The notes beneath the pieces were generated by a model that worked only from the letters and a program-made list of their open reading frames with translations, did not search any database and was not told the DNA's origin. A DNA stretch of 64,000 nt, from the NCBI GenBank assembly GCA_964342825.1, contig CAYFHO010000009.1, positions 45,026 through 109,025 on the forward strand. Direction: 5' to 3'. This DNA comes from AAA164-E04 sp964342825 (lineage in GTDB: Bacteria; Verrucomicrobiota; Verrucomicrobiia; Limisphaerales; AAA164-E04). Positions 26,098 through 35,894 of this stretch are shown one piece after another. How positions within the stretch are numbered: position 1 is the first letter of the stretch; each line of letters opens with the position of its first letter. The translations under genes were made by a program, and so were the position numbers.

Positions 26098-27348
26098 TTA
26101 GAATTCGAACGTCACATCGTCTAGTCGAGATTTGATTTCGTTCAGTACTCGCTGTTCTTCCTCAATAGTGGGTGCAGCAAAGGTTACGCTGAAGCGAAGG
26201 AATGCTCCGGCATCATCCCAAGGAACCGTTGAAATCAATTTTTCACGTATCAACCATTGCGAAGCGGCTTCGGCGCTTTCAAATTCCACCCGCTCCCCGG
26301 TCTGCGTTAAAGCTGCTTTTGGGCAAGGCAAATAAAGGAAGAACGAACCTCCCGGTTTCACGGCATCGAGACCGGCTCCCCGCAAAACTTCCACAAGACC
26401 ATCCATTCGGCGACTGTATTTGGCGGCGATTGCTTCAGTAATTTCCGGATGATTCCAACAATAGGCGGCTGCGTGTTGAATGGCGAGAAACTGCCCGGAA
26501 TCCGTATTGTCTTTGACGTCACCATATGCTTTCACCAAAAGCTCGTTACCTGCCACAAAACCACAGCGCCATCCGGTCATGTTGAAAGCCTTACTGGTGG
26601 AGTGGAGCTCTATGCCAACATCCTTGGCACCAGGAACAGAAAGAAAACTCAGGGGTTTCCCATCAAAAACCAATGCTCCATAAGCGGCATCATGGACAAC
26701 AACAATTTGATTTTTCTTGGCCCAGGCAACAACTTGCTCAAAAAATTCTCTGGAGGCACTCGCCCCGGTTGGATTGTTCGGGTAATTGATGACAAGAACT
26801 TTTGCCTTCTCCAAAATATCACCAGGAATATTTTCCAGATCCGGAAGAAAGTTATTCTCCTTGGTAATCGGAAGGTTGTGCACCTGGCCACCGTAGTATT
26901 TTGCATGAGTCCCGAATACAGGGTAGCCAGGAGTGGTCATCAGAACATAATCACCAGGGTTGATAAAAGCTGCTGGGAGAATGGACAAAGCGGCTTTACT
27001 TCCAATGGAATGGAGCACCTCTGTTTCCGGATTGATGCCAGGGGCTCCGCAAACTTTATCCAGGTATTCGGCAGCTGCGATCTTCATCACAGCATCACCA
27101 TTGTCAGCATAGCCCCGGTTACTGGATTTCTGTGCTTCTTCATGCAGAACAGTCACCACCTCAGGAAAAGCCATTTCATCCGGTTCACCAACTCCCATGT
27201 CAATGATTTCGGCACCAGGATTGGCTTTGAGGGCTGCCTGTTTGGCACGTTTTATTTTTTCAAACTTGTAGATAGCGGTGGTCTTACCATAGTTCTGACC
27301 TCCGATACGTTCGGCAAAAAGATTCTGAATATAGGATTCTTCGGACAT
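26098..27348 (-). CDS. dapL: LL-diaminopimelate aminotransferase
   Basis: Converts tetrahydrodipicolinate directly to LL-diaminopimelate, bypassing the DapD/C/E steps, for lysine and peptidoglycan. 416 residues. IIDMGVGEPDEMAFPEVV, YADNGDAVMK, the SIGSKAALSILP segment, TTPGYPVFGTHA, NYPNNPTGASA, VVHDAAYGALVF and the PLP lysine in LHSTSKAFNMTGWRCGF match the DapL family. Close relatives include other class I aminotransferases, so a different amino acid cannot be fully excluded. Monocistronic. Confidence 0.9.
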   Translation of the reverse strand: MSEESYIQNLFAERIGGQNYGKTTAIYKFEKIKRAKQAALKANPGAEIIDMGVGEPDEMAFPEVVTVLHEEAQKSSNRGYADNGDAVMKIAAAEYLDKVCGAPGINPETEVLHSIGSKAALSILPAAFINPGDYVLMTTPGYPVFGTHAKYYGGQVHNLPITKENNFLPDLENIPGDILEKAKVLVINYPNNPTGASASREFFEQVVAWAKKNQIVVVHDAAYGALVFDGKPLSFLSVPGAKDVGIELHSTSKAFNMTGWRCGFVAGNELLVKAYGDVKDNTDSGQFLAIQHAAAYCWNHPEITEAIAAKYSRRMDGLVEVLRGAGLDAVKPGGSFFLYLPCPKAALTQTGERVEFESAEAASQWLIREKLISTVPWDDAGAFLRFSVTFAAPTIEEEQRVLNEIKSRLDDVTFEF

Positions 27349-27469
27349 ATTTGTTTAATTCTCAGGATTAAGCCTGAATGGCAACGAGCGTGAAAGTTAG
27401 CGAATGGAAGTCATGGCATCAAGTATGGACTGTTCAACCAAGTCAGTTCGCCAGTTTTTAAGAGTGTGA

Positions 27470-28609
27470 ATGAATCAGGATTCTACCATTCGATCCGGAA
27501 GTCGAAATCCACGTGTAATTTTGCACGTCGATATGGATGCTTTTTTTGCATCGGTGGAACAACGAGATCGCCCTGAACTTAGAGATAAACCGGTCATAGT
27601 GGGAGCCTCTCCGGAGCATCGTGGAGTGGTTTGCGCCGCCAGTTATGAAGCAAGAAAATTCGGAGTGCGTTCGGCACTGCCAAGTCGTACGGCAAAGAAT
27701 TTGTGTCCTAATGGAATATTCGTGCAACCAAACCTCAGTAAATATCGTGCGGAATCGGAAATTATCATGGATATCATCCGGTCTTACTGTGAAACCATCG
27801 AACAGGTATCGATCGATGAGGCCTACCTAGATATGACAAGGCAATGCTCTGCGGAATGTCCAGAAAGGAGCTTGCTCGCAGCCTTGCCCATTGCAAAAGA
27901 AATCAAAGAGCGGATCTTTTCGGAACGATCTATCACCATCAGTATCGGAATCGCTGGCAATAAGATGCTATCCAAAATTGCAAGTGATTATGATAAACCA
28001 GATGGATTGATATTGATTCCAGATCGAGACAAAACAGCGTTCCTCGCATCGCTTCCTGTTCGAGCCATTCATGGGGTTGGCAAAGCTTCAGAAATCATCT
28101 TGAAAAATGCCGGACTGAATACCGTCCTGGATATTCAGAATTATTCTGAGCCGCTGGAACATCTCTTGGGAAGTTATGGATCAATTCTCAAAGGGTTTGC
28201 TTTAGGAGAAGATGAACGTCCTGTTGAGTCGAACGATTCAGTAAAAAGTATCAGTAGTGAAACAACATTCAGGCAAGACACCGAGGATCGAATGGCATTG
28301 AAACAAGCGCTGAGGGATCAGTCAGAGGAAATTGCCCTGAAACTTCGTCGACACGGCTTGCATGCACACACATTACAGGTCAAGGTTCGCTACAGCGACT
28401 TCACCACTCTTTCCCGTCAAATAACCTTGTCGGAAGGCACTCAAGATCCATCGGTCATTTACAGGAATATATGTCAATTGTTGGCAAAGGATAGACTGGT
28501 GAATCAACCGCTTAGACTCATTGGTATTTCTGCAGCGAAGCTATGGGAGTTGGAACACTTCCAGATGAAACTGCCTCTTGATTACCCCACTATGACAAAC
28601 GGAAAATAG
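27470..28609 (+). CDS. dinB: DinB, DNA polymerase IV
   Basis: Y-family translesion polymerase. The palm has the catalytic VDMDAFFASVEQ and SIDEAYLDM, plus GVVCAASYEARKFGV, SISIGIAGNKMLSKIASD and the HhH region GVGKASEIILKNAGL. A little-finger domain spans about 245-360. 379 residues. The very C-terminal sequence does not show a clear QLxLF-type beta-clamp peptide; LPLDYP is the nearest. No LexA box was recognised upstream. It is convergent, four bases from the next stop. Confidence 0.95.
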   Translation: MNQDSTIRSGSRNPRVILHVDMDAFFASVEQRDRPELRDKPVIVGASPEHRGVVCAASYEARKFGVRSALPSRTAKNLCPNGIFVQPNLSKYRAESEIIMDIIRSYCETIEQVSIDEAYLDMTRQCSAECPERSLLAALPIAKEIKERIFSERSITISIGIAGNKMLSKIASDYDKPDGLILIPDRDKTAFLASLPVRAIHGVGKASEIILKNAGLNTVLDIQNYSEPLEHLLGSYGSILKGFALGEDERPVESNDSVKSISSETTFRQDTEDRMALKQALRDQSEEIALKLRRHGLHAHTLQVKVRYSDFTTLSRQITLSEGTQDPSVIYRNICQLLAKDRLVNQPLRLIGISAAKLWELEHFQMKLPLDYPTMTNGK

Positions 28610-28613
28610 ACGC

Positions 28614-30641
28614 TTAAAAATCAGCCTGTATCAAGGCTCCCCCTACGATTTGTGGATGAGCTTTGTTAACGGATTCATCGTAAAGCCAGAGAACACTCAC
28701 ATCATCCATGTTTAAGAGAAGGTCGGTATGCCGATCAGGTAACTGACGTCTGGAAGGAGTGAAGGACATGGTGTCATATTTTCCTGTGCTGGAAATTTTG
28801 ATCCCATCCATCTTTCCGGCAAAAAAGGATGTCCCTGTTCCTTGAGCCGTGACCTCCGCTCCAATCAATAACGGAAATTGACTGGTGCTAGCGTTTTGAT
28901 CAGCCGTTTCCTTTGCCACCTGCTTGCCATCTAAAAACAATAGCAATTCACCGGATTGGAATACTCCTGCGATATGATGCCATTGTTGTGTTGAAATGGT
29001 GTCTGCTTCACCTCCAAGACCCGATGCGACTGATCCGTCGTTCAAAAACACTTCGAAACTCGGTCTGCCTTCTCGAATCCCTAAACGAAATCCCGAATTT
29101 CCTTCTGCATTGGAAATTAAAGATATATCTTCTTTTAAATACGCGGCCTTGATCCAACACTCCACTGTAAAAGGCCCGCCAGTCAGATTGATCTGATCCG
29201 CATCGACTCGTAAATAATCCCCTTTCCCATCCAGTTTCAATACCGATTCGATGCTCGGTATCGAGGGTGTTGATATGTCGACTGTATGTGGAATATCATA
29301 TGATTTGTTTTTGATAGGGTAGGATTTACCGTTCCTGCCGATGTATTCCAACTGAATATTGCAAATTGGATTTCGCCAAGACAGATCCAGTGAATCCTGC
29401 CAACGAAATATTCGAAACATCATGTCCAGGCTTTTCCCTGCTGGAATCTGTCTCTCCAAATGATCAGGAGAAAAAATCCATCTTGAATCCAGACTGTGGA
29501 GATTTAATTTTGCATTAACAGGCTGCTTGGATGGATTGGTGAGTTTGATCCTTATAATCGAATCTGTGGAACCATCAGACTCAACCTTCAATCGATGGCT
29601 AAACTCAGGGAAAACACCGTTAAGCTGTCTGACACCATCGCTAATTTCTCCTGTAATTTCTCGAACGTCCATGGTCTGCCCTACCGGCAATGATGCGACC
29701 GCGATTTGCTGTTTACGAACGGTGACCATGTGGAAATGATGCAGATTACCTGCTTGAGGTGATTGCCCCCCCTGGGAGCCCCCCGTAGTGGCCAGGGTAA
29801 TATATTCGATGCCATCATAAGGACCGTCATATCGCATGCGATGAATGTGACCGGCAAAAACGGCTTTGACATTCCCCGCATCCACCAAAGTGTCGTGCAC
29901 CTTGCCCCAATCATCTCCATAATTCCCTTTCAACCATCTTGGATGATGCAGGAATACAAATACGTGATCTGCATTTGCTGATTTTTTAAGAGTGTCTTTT
30001 AACCAGGCCAGCTGACGATGGCTCATTCTTTGACTGTCCGGTTTGTTAATTGCTTTTTCACCTGTCTCCGGATTTCCTTCATCCGAATAGAGCACGATAA
30101 ACCAGGCGTTTTTGTGTTCAAAGGCATACCATAAGGGAGCAAAATGTTGTTCGTAGTTCGATTCGTGCTCGCCTGGGGGTTTTCCAGCTCCGCGCCAATA
30201 AACATCGTGATTACCAGCAACCGGGAACCATGGCATCAGCAAACCATCCATGATACCCCGGAATTCCCGCATCTGAATCAACCATTCGACCTGTTGATTA
30301 TACCCTTGAACCAAATCACCAACCGTCATCACCAGATCTGGTTCCAGTAAATTGATTTCATCCACAGCTTGCGCCAGGATTTTTACCCCTTCAGCAGGCC
30401 CTCCTGTTCTGTCCCCCAAAACAGCGAAGGAAAAGGAATCGTCCTCATTGGGGAGAGCCAGTTCGCGACCATTTCGGCTGGATTCAAATCGTCTAAGATC
30501 TACTTGAGATGGGTGAGGTAGGTTTGGTGCAGGACCTTGCGCCAGCAACCACGAGTGACACAAAAACAAGGCAATCAAACAAAAGTTTATCCAAGGGCAT
30601 AGAATAGGTCGAATGGTCATGTGGGGGAAGATTCTAGCCAT
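28614..30641 (-). CDS. Exported metallophosphoesterase with C-terminal LamG domain
   Basis: 675 residues. The signal peptide covers about the first 35; an alternative ATG at 30620 would still keep it. The calcineurin-like phosphoesterase domain (about 70-330) has GDRTGG, TVGDLVQG, AGNHDVYW, FLHHPRW and AGHIHRMRY, giving the full set of metal ligands. A beta-sandwich middle part follows, then a concanavalin/LamG domain (about 460-630: YLRVDADQINLTGGPFTVEC, QWHHIAGVF). Probably a secreted phosphatase or phosphodiesterase bound to polysaccharide; substrate unknown. Confidence 0.87.
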   Translation of the reverse strand: MARIFPHMTIRPILCPWINFCLIALFLCHSWLLAQGPAPNLPHPSQVDLRRFESSRNGRELALPNEDDSFSFAVLGDRTGGPAEGVKILAQAVDEINLLEPDLVMTVGDLVQGYNQQVEWLIQMREFRGIMDGLLMPWFPVAGNHDVYWRGAGKPPGEHESNYEQHFAPLWYAFEHKNAWFIVLYSDEGNPETGEKAINKPDSQRMSHRQLAWLKDTLKKSANADHVFVFLHHPRWLKGNYGDDWGKVHDTLVDAGNVKAVFAGHIHRMRYDGPYDGIEYITLATTGGSQGGQSPQAGNLHHFHMVTVRKQQIAVASLPVGQTMDVREITGEISDGVRQLNGVFPEFSHRLKVESDGSTDSIIRIKLTNPSKQPVNAKLNLHSLDSRWIFSPDHLERQIPAGKSLDMMFRIFRWQDSLDLSWRNPICNIQLEYIGRNGKSYPIKNKSYDIPHTVDISTPSIPSIESVLKLDGKGDYLRVDADQINLTGGPFTVECWIKAAYLKEDISLISNAEGNSGFRLGIREGRPSFEVFLNDGSVASGLGGEADTISTQQWHHIAGVFQSGELLLFLDGKQVAKETADQNASTSQFPLLIGAEVTAQGTGTSFFAGKMDGIKISSTGKYDTMSFTPSRRQLPDRHTDLLLNMDDVSVLWLYDESVNKAHPQIVGGALIQADF

Positions 30642-30782
30642 GCTTCGCCAGAATTTGCAATAATTCTCATTTCAAATGATATGTTGTGGTTCGTGATTGT
30701 CATTTGAGAAAATATTCCATTAACTCATCGTAAGTTTTCCATGAGTCACCCATACTTTGAGTCAAAGATCTTGATTTTTGCT

Positions 30783-32960
30783 ATGAAAAAGAAAATCAGC
30801 ATACTGATCCTGTTTGCATCCGTTTTAACACTCTCCTTTGTTCAAGCCGAAATTCGGGCATTGCCCAATGGAGTAAAGCCTACAGATAAACGATTGGCTC
30901 CACCAAAAGATCTGAATGGTTATTTCCCGTTCAATGTTCCAGCTAACTTGAAGGATTGGGAGCAAAGGGCAAGTCAGCTTCGCAAGCATTTACTTGTCAT
31001 GAACGGACTTTGGCCGATGCCAACTCGCACCCCGCTCAATGCTGTAGTGCACGGCAAACTGGATCAGGGTGATTACACAGTAGAAAAGGTTTATTTTGAG
31101 AGTTTTCCTGGCTTCTTTGTGACAGGAAATCTTTATCGTCCCAAAGGATTTGAAGGCCCCCGACCAGGCATCCTAAGTCCCCATGGACATTGGTCCAATG
31201 GCAGATTCATGGAGAATCTGGATATCTGGAGTGAGTTGAATCAAGGGGCCGAACGATTCGAAAATGGTGGACGTTCTCCTCTCCAATCTCGCAACGTCCA
31301 ATTGGCCAGAATGGGATGCATCGTCTTTCATTATGACATGGTAGGGTATGCTGACAGTGTGCAAATTTCCGAGAATGTGGCTCATCGCTTCAGCAGGCAA
31401 AGGCCCGAAATGAATGATCCCAATCGATGGGGATTTTTCAGTCCACAAGCAGAATCACAACTTCAGAGCATCATGGGATTGCAGACCTGGAACTCCATAC
31501 GTTCCCTCGATTTTTTGGTAAGTTTACCTGAGGTAGATGCACGGCGATTAGCCATCACTGGCGCCAGCGGGGGCGGAACACAGTCGTTCATCATGGGAGC
31601 TTTGGATAAGAGGTTGGCTGCATGTTTTCCTGCTGTCATGGTGTCTACTGCCATGCAAGGAGGTTGTACTTGCGAAAACGCATCCGGACTTAGGATTCCT
31701 GTCGGAAACGTGGAAATTGCTGCATTGGTCGCACCCAAACCACTGGGAATGACTGGAGCAAATGACTGGACTGTTGAGATGAGCAGCAAAGGATTCCCTG
31801 AACTCAAAAAGTTGTATGAAATGTACGGCCATGGAGATCTTGTTTCCATAGCTCAACTCAATCATTTCGGTCACAACTATAACTACGTCAGTCGTTCTGC
31901 GATGTATCGATTCATGAACCGCCACCTGGACCTTCAACTTCCTGAGCCCATTGTGGAGCAAGATTATGAGCGCCTCGGTAAAGAATCGTTGACCGTCTGG
32001 AGTGACGGACACGGGCTTCCTGAAGGCGGTGAGGAATTAGAGCGTAATTTAATCCAACACTGGCACCGGGATGTTCAAAACAAACTTAAAGCCAGCCATC
32101 AAAGTCCTCACGCGTTTCGCAACCTGCACGGCCCGGGAATCGAGGCAATCATAGGACGTACTCTTAAAACTGCAGGGGAAGTCAGCCTGAGACTAACAAG
32201 TAAAACCGAGAATCCTGATCATATAGAAATGGTTGGCATCTTGGAAAACTCTACCTATGAGGAATCCATTCCCTTGCTGTTCCTTCATCCGCGCGATTGG
32301 AATGGACGGACCTTGATCTGGCCAACCACGAGCGGAAAGTCCGGTTTATTGCAACCTGATGGTCAGCCAAAACCTGAAGTTCAACGGACTCTGGATGCAG
32401 GATGCACGGTCGTGGGATTGGATTTATTTCTTCAAGGTGAATTTCTCGTTGATTCAGAACAGGCCTCTCAAAATCGTTTGGTATCGAATCCCAGAGAATT
32501 TGCAGGATATACCTATGGCTATAACTCCCCACTTTTCGCAAAACGTGTCCACGATATCCTCTCGACCGTGGCCTACATCCATCGAAACGAAAAACGACCA
32601 AGTAAGAGTATTGAATTAGTTGGATTGGATGGAGCCGGACATTGGGCCTCCGCAGCCAGGGCTGTCAGTCGAGATGTTATTAATAGATCCGCCATCCAAA
32701 CCCATGGATTTCGATTTGGTAATTTGGTCGACTTCAAGGACATCGATTTTCTTCATGGAGGCGCCAAATACGGAGACTTGCCGGGCATGATTGCTCTTGC
32801 TGTTCCTTCGAGGTTATGGCTCGCTGATAAAAACAGTGAGACTAAAAAGCTTTTGGAATCCATTTACGCGTCTTCTGGATTTCCCGATCGCTTGACGATC
32901 AACAATAGTGGAACCTCAACAGAAGCCATCACCTGGTTGATTGGACAAGAAGATCAATAG
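30783..32960 (+). CDS. Exported alpha/beta hydrolase (acetylxylan-esterase-like)
   Basis: 725 residues from the ATG at 30783, which opens a signal peptide (KKKISILILFASVLTLS). The upstream ATG at 30741 would bury the signal. The N-terminal half is a hydrolase: PGILSPHGHWSNG, VFHYDMVGYADS, and nucleophile motif GASGGGTQSF, with a possible catalytic His in LNHFGHNYN. The C-terminal half is a second related domain (SIELVGLDGAGHWASA) that lacks an obvious nucleophile serine. Such large proteins are common in Planctomycetes and Verrucomicrobiota and probably deacylate polysaccharides. Substrate unknown. Confidence 0.82.
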   Translation: MKKKISILILFASVLTLSFVQAEIRALPNGVKPTDKRLAPPKDLNGYFPFNVPANLKDWEQRASQLRKHLLVMNGLWPMPTRTPLNAVVHGKLDQGDYTVEKVYFESFPGFFVTGNLYRPKGFEGPRPGILSPHGHWSNGRFMENLDIWSELNQGAERFENGGRSPLQSRNVQLARMGCIVFHYDMVGYADSVQISENVAHRFSRQRPEMNDPNRWGFFSPQAESQLQSIMGLQTWNSIRSLDFLVSLPEVDARRLAITGASGGGTQSFIMGALDKRLAACFPAVMVSTAMQGGCTCENASGLRIPVGNVEIAALVAPKPLGMTGANDWTVEMSSKGFPELKKLYEMYGHGDLVSIAQLNHFGHNYNYVSRSAMYRFMNRHLDLQLPEPIVEQDYERLGKESLTVWSDGHGLPEGGEELERNLIQHWHRDVQNKLKASHQSPHAFRNLHGPGIEAIIGRTLKTAGEVSLRLTSKTENPDHIEMVGILENSTYEESIPLLFLHPRDWNGRTLIWPTTSGKSGLLQPDGQPKPEVQRTLDAGCTVVGLDLFLQGEFLVDSEQASQNRLVSNPREFAGYTYGYNSPLFAKRVHDILSTVAYIHRNEKRPSKSIELVGLDGAGHWASAARAVSRDVINRSAIQTHGFRFGNLVDFKDIDFLHGGAKYGDLPGMIALAVPSRLWLADKNSETKKLLESIYASSGFPDRLTINNSGTSTEAITWLIGQEDQ

Positions 32961-33010
32961 TCTATAACTCACGGAATCTGATTCCAGGTGCTTCCTATTT
33001 CATTGAGAAC

Positions 33011-34069
33011 CTAGATATCGACTTTGATCTTGCCTGGATGATCAGAAGTGAATTCGCCGATTTCTGATGCCATGACTCCATTTGAAATCAATTCATGCAA
33101 CAATCGGGGAGCTTTTTGCGCATCGACTGCGAAGAGCAGCCCACCGGAAGTTTGAGCATCACTGAGGAGAAGTTGATCGAGTTCAGTTAAAGAGGAATCA
33201 AAAATGATGTGCTTGTTCACCGCACTAAGATTGCGCTCGGTACCACCTGGAATAAAATCCAACTCAGCAAGGGAACGCACACCTTTGAGAAATGGAACTT
33301 TTGAAAATTGAATCCTGGCTCCTACACCCTCAAGCATTTCCCGCAGGTGTCCCAGTAATCCAAAACCTGTCACATCCGTACACGCCCTGACTCCTATCTC
33401 CTGTCCGGCCTCTGATGCTTTACTATTAAGGGCAGCCATACTTTCGATGGCAAGTTTCTCCACTTCCGCATCCTGGTGACCAGCACGAAGGGCAGTCGTG
33501 ATCACTCCCACACCAATGGGTTTGGTGAGGATGATTTTGTCCCCTGCCCTTGCTCCTACATTGGTCCAGTATCGCTCTGGATGAACAAATCCCGTGACAC
33601 TGAGTCCATACTTGGGCTCTGCATCATCGATGCTGTGACCCCCCAAAATTTGAATGCCTGCTTCAGCTGCTTTATCTGCCCCGCCACGGATAATTTCAGC
33701 CAGTACTGACAACGGCAAGGAGTCACTTTTTCTGGGGAAAGCGACAATGTTCAAGGCCATGCTTGGTTTCCCTCCCATGGCGTATACATCACTCAAAGCA
33801 TTGGCCGCGGCAATGGAGCCGAACAGGTACGGATCATCTACAACGGGTGTGAAAAAATCCACCGTTTGTATCATCGCAATTTCATCGGAAATACGATACA
33901 CAGCAGCATCATCAGCCGTGCTCGTACCCACAAGGACATTGGGATCGGTTATAGCTGGCAGTTTGCCCAGTACCTGAGCAAGGTCTTCAGGACCCAGTTT
34001 AGCCGCTCAACCTGCGCAATGAGACCATTTTGTCAGCGCAATTGATTTGTTTGTTGTTTCGGAATCCAT
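33011..34069 (-). CDS. selD: SelD, selenophosphate synthetase with in-frame UGA selenocysteine
   Basis: Makes selenophosphate from selenide and ATP, the Se donor for Sec-tRNA. The frame starts at ATG 34069 and has one in-frame TGA (34009-34007), codon 21. Reading it as selenocysteine (U) gives KWSHCAGUAAKLGPEDLAQV, with U at the position of the catalytic Cys17 of E. coli SelD (GAGCGCK) and the essential Lys three residues later. The rest is orthodox: NVLVGTSTADDAAVY, DFFTPVVDDPY, GGHSIDDAEPKYGLSVTG, DVTGFGLLGHL, PGGTERN and DAQTSGGLL. Total 352 residues, against 347 in E. coli. A start at the internal GTG 33931 would lose the catalytic loop. Sec-type SelD proteins are known. selA, selB and selC are not in the window. 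Confidence 0.93.
33975..34009 (-). promoter_or_regulatory. Candidate bacterial SECIS hairpin in selD mRNA
   Basis: Immediately at and after the UGA the mRNA can pair UGAGC (34009-34005) with GCUCA (33979-33975). This encloses a second stem, CUGGGUC (33997-33991) with GACCUUG (33985-33979), which competes for one base. The apical loop is CUGAA, beginning 16 bases after the UGA. The distance suits SelB-dependent elements, but the loop does not begin with the G usually seen. Folding was done by eye. Confidence 0.5.
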
Positions 34070-34203
34070 CTTCTGTGGAACAAAGTAACACCATCGACTT
34101 GATTTGGAAATGAATTGTTAGGCAGTCGTTAAGAATCCGAGCTCTATCAACGAGCCTTATCAATTTCCTTGAATTATTTATTCCATTTCAGGAAAAAAGT
34201 CTG

Positions 34204-35787
34204 ATGTCCCGAATCCAATCGAAACATGATCCAGAGGAGCTTTACTGTGTTCGTCCGCAGGGAAACACCTCTTACCCTCACTTCCTTTTGATACTGCTTT
34301 CCACTCTTGGTGGTTTTCTGTCAGTCATCGCTGAGCAGGCAAAACCAAACATCATCATCATATATGCCGATGATCTGGGTTATGGCGACGTTGGATGCTA
34401 TGGAGCCACACAAGTCCAAACTCCTCATATCGATCGTTTGGCAAGTGAAGGATTGATGTTTACCGATGCCCATGCCGCAGCGGCAACATGCACTCCTTCC
34501 AGATTTGCCATGTTGACCGGGCAATACGCCTGGAGACAAAAAGGGACAGGAATTGCCAGAGGAGATGCTTCTTTAATCATCCACCCTGAAACCACCACGA
34601 TGCCCGATATCATGAAAAAAGCAGGCTATGAAACCGGGGTGGTCGGGAAATGGCATCTGGGCCTTGGACCTCAAGGAGGCCCAGACTGGAATGGAAGCAT
34701 TGAACCAGGGCCATTGGACATAGGTTTCGATTACGCATTTTTGATCCCGGCAACCGGAGACCGTGTTCCTTGTGTTTATGTGGAGGATCGCCATGTTGTT
34801 GGCTTGGATCCAAATGATCCAATCAAAGTCAGCTTCAACAAACGTGTGGGTGAAGAACCCATAGGAAAGGAACATCCAGAATTATTAAAGATGCATCCAA
34901 GTCATGGCCATGATCGAACCATTATCAATGGGATCAGTCGTATAGGCTACATGACTGGTGGCCACGCAGCACGGTGGAAAGATGAGGATATGGCAGATGA
35001 CATCACCTCTAAAGCATTAGAATTTATCGACAAAAATGCGGACGAGCCTTTTTTCCTATTCTTTTCTCTCCACGATATCCATGTCCCAAGGGTGCCACAT
35101 CCAAGATTTGTTGGCAAAACAACCATGGGGCCCAGGGGTGATGCTATTGTGCAGACCGATTGGTGTGTGGGTGAAATATTGAACAAACTCGACCAACTCA
35201 ATATTGCCGAATCAACCTTGGTGTTATTCACCAGCGATAACGGTCCAGTGATTGATGACGGATACAAGGACCAGGCCGTAGAAAAATTAGGTCATCACAA
35301 TCCAGCCGGCCCCTTCCGTGGTGGTAAATACAGCTCTTTCGAGGCAGGAACAAGAGTACCATGGATTGTTCGTTGGCCCAACAAGGTCAAACCAGGCAAG
35401 AGCAGCGCCCTGGTCTGCCAGATCGATCTTCCAAACAGCTTTGCTCAATTGTTAAATGAGGATGTTCCTTTTGAAGCATTTCCAGATAGCTTCAATGTCA
35501 TCAATGCTTTAATTGGAAATTCCGCTACGGGTCGAGAGCATTTGGTGGAACAAGCCAGAGCCTTGTCCTTGCGAGTTGGTAACTGGAAATGGATCAGTCC
35601 GTCAAATGGCGCCAAGATCAACAAAAACACCAACACAGAGTTGGGAAATCACCCAGAGGGTCAATTGTATTTCTTGGGAGATGATTTGGGTGAACGACGT
35701 GAACTATCCGGGGAATACAAAGCTCAGGCAATGGAAATGCAGCAACTTCTTGAACAAATCATGGCCAGTAAACGATCACGGCCTTGA
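34204..35787 (+). CDS. Exported sulfatase (formylglycine type, arylsulfatase-A-like)
   Basis: 527 residues. A hydrophobic signal or anchor follows about 25 polar residues (HFLLILLSTLGGFLSVIA). Metal site IIYADDLGYGDVGCYG and activation motif CTPSR at about residues 98-102, whose Cys is converted to formylglycine, are intact; GKWHLGLG and FTSDNGPV complete the active site. Family S1, possibly acting on sulfated polysaccharides. It is divergent from selD. The formylglycine-generating enzyme is not in the window. Confidence 0.93.
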   Translation: MSRIQSKHDPEELYCVRPQGNTSYPHFLLILLSTLGGFLSVIAEQAKPNIIIIYADDLGYGDVGCYGATQVQTPHIDRLASEGLMFTDAHAAAATCTPSRFAMLTGQYAWRQKGTGIARGDASLIIHPETTTMPDIMKKAGYETGVVGKWHLGLGPQGGPDWNGSIEPGPLDIGFDYAFLIPATGDRVPCVYVEDRHVVGLDPNDPIKVSFNKRVGEEPIGKEHPELLKMHPSHGHDRTIINGISRIGYMTGGHAARWKDEDMADDITSKALEFIDKNADEPFFLFFSLHDIHVPRVPHPRFVGKTTMGPRGDAIVQTDWCVGEILNKLDQLNIAESTLVLFTSDNGPVIDDGYKDQAVEKLGHHNPAGPFRGGKYSSFEAGTRVPWIVRWPNKVKPGKSSALVCQIDLPNSFAQLLNEDVPFEAFPDSFNVINALIGNSATGREHLVEQARALSLRVGNWKWISPSNGAKINKNTNTELGNHPEGQLYFLGDDLGERRELSGEYKAQAMEMQQLLEQIMASKRSRP

Positions 35788-35894
35788 TCACCTTACCAAA
35801 ACTATAACGTTATCGTTCGATATTTTTTACTTCACAAATGGATGAAACATGTTATGGATTACTCCTCAGCTGGGAACCATAAGATTATTTTTAA

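Noticed and set aside
26449..27393. Long open frame (about 314 codons) on the plus strand opposite dapL
   Set aside because: Its protein has no recognisable domain and the opposite strand encodes a complete LL-diaminopimelate aminotransferase with all motifs.
33011..33931. SelD as a short protein starting at GTG 33931
   Set aside because: It would lack the catalytic loop and the glycine-rich N-terminus, while the conserved sequence continues in frame upstream through the TGA.
34070..34203. tRNA-Sec (selC) next to selD
   Set aside because: The divergent gap was read for a long-arm tRNA fold and shows no acceptor stem or T-loop consensus.
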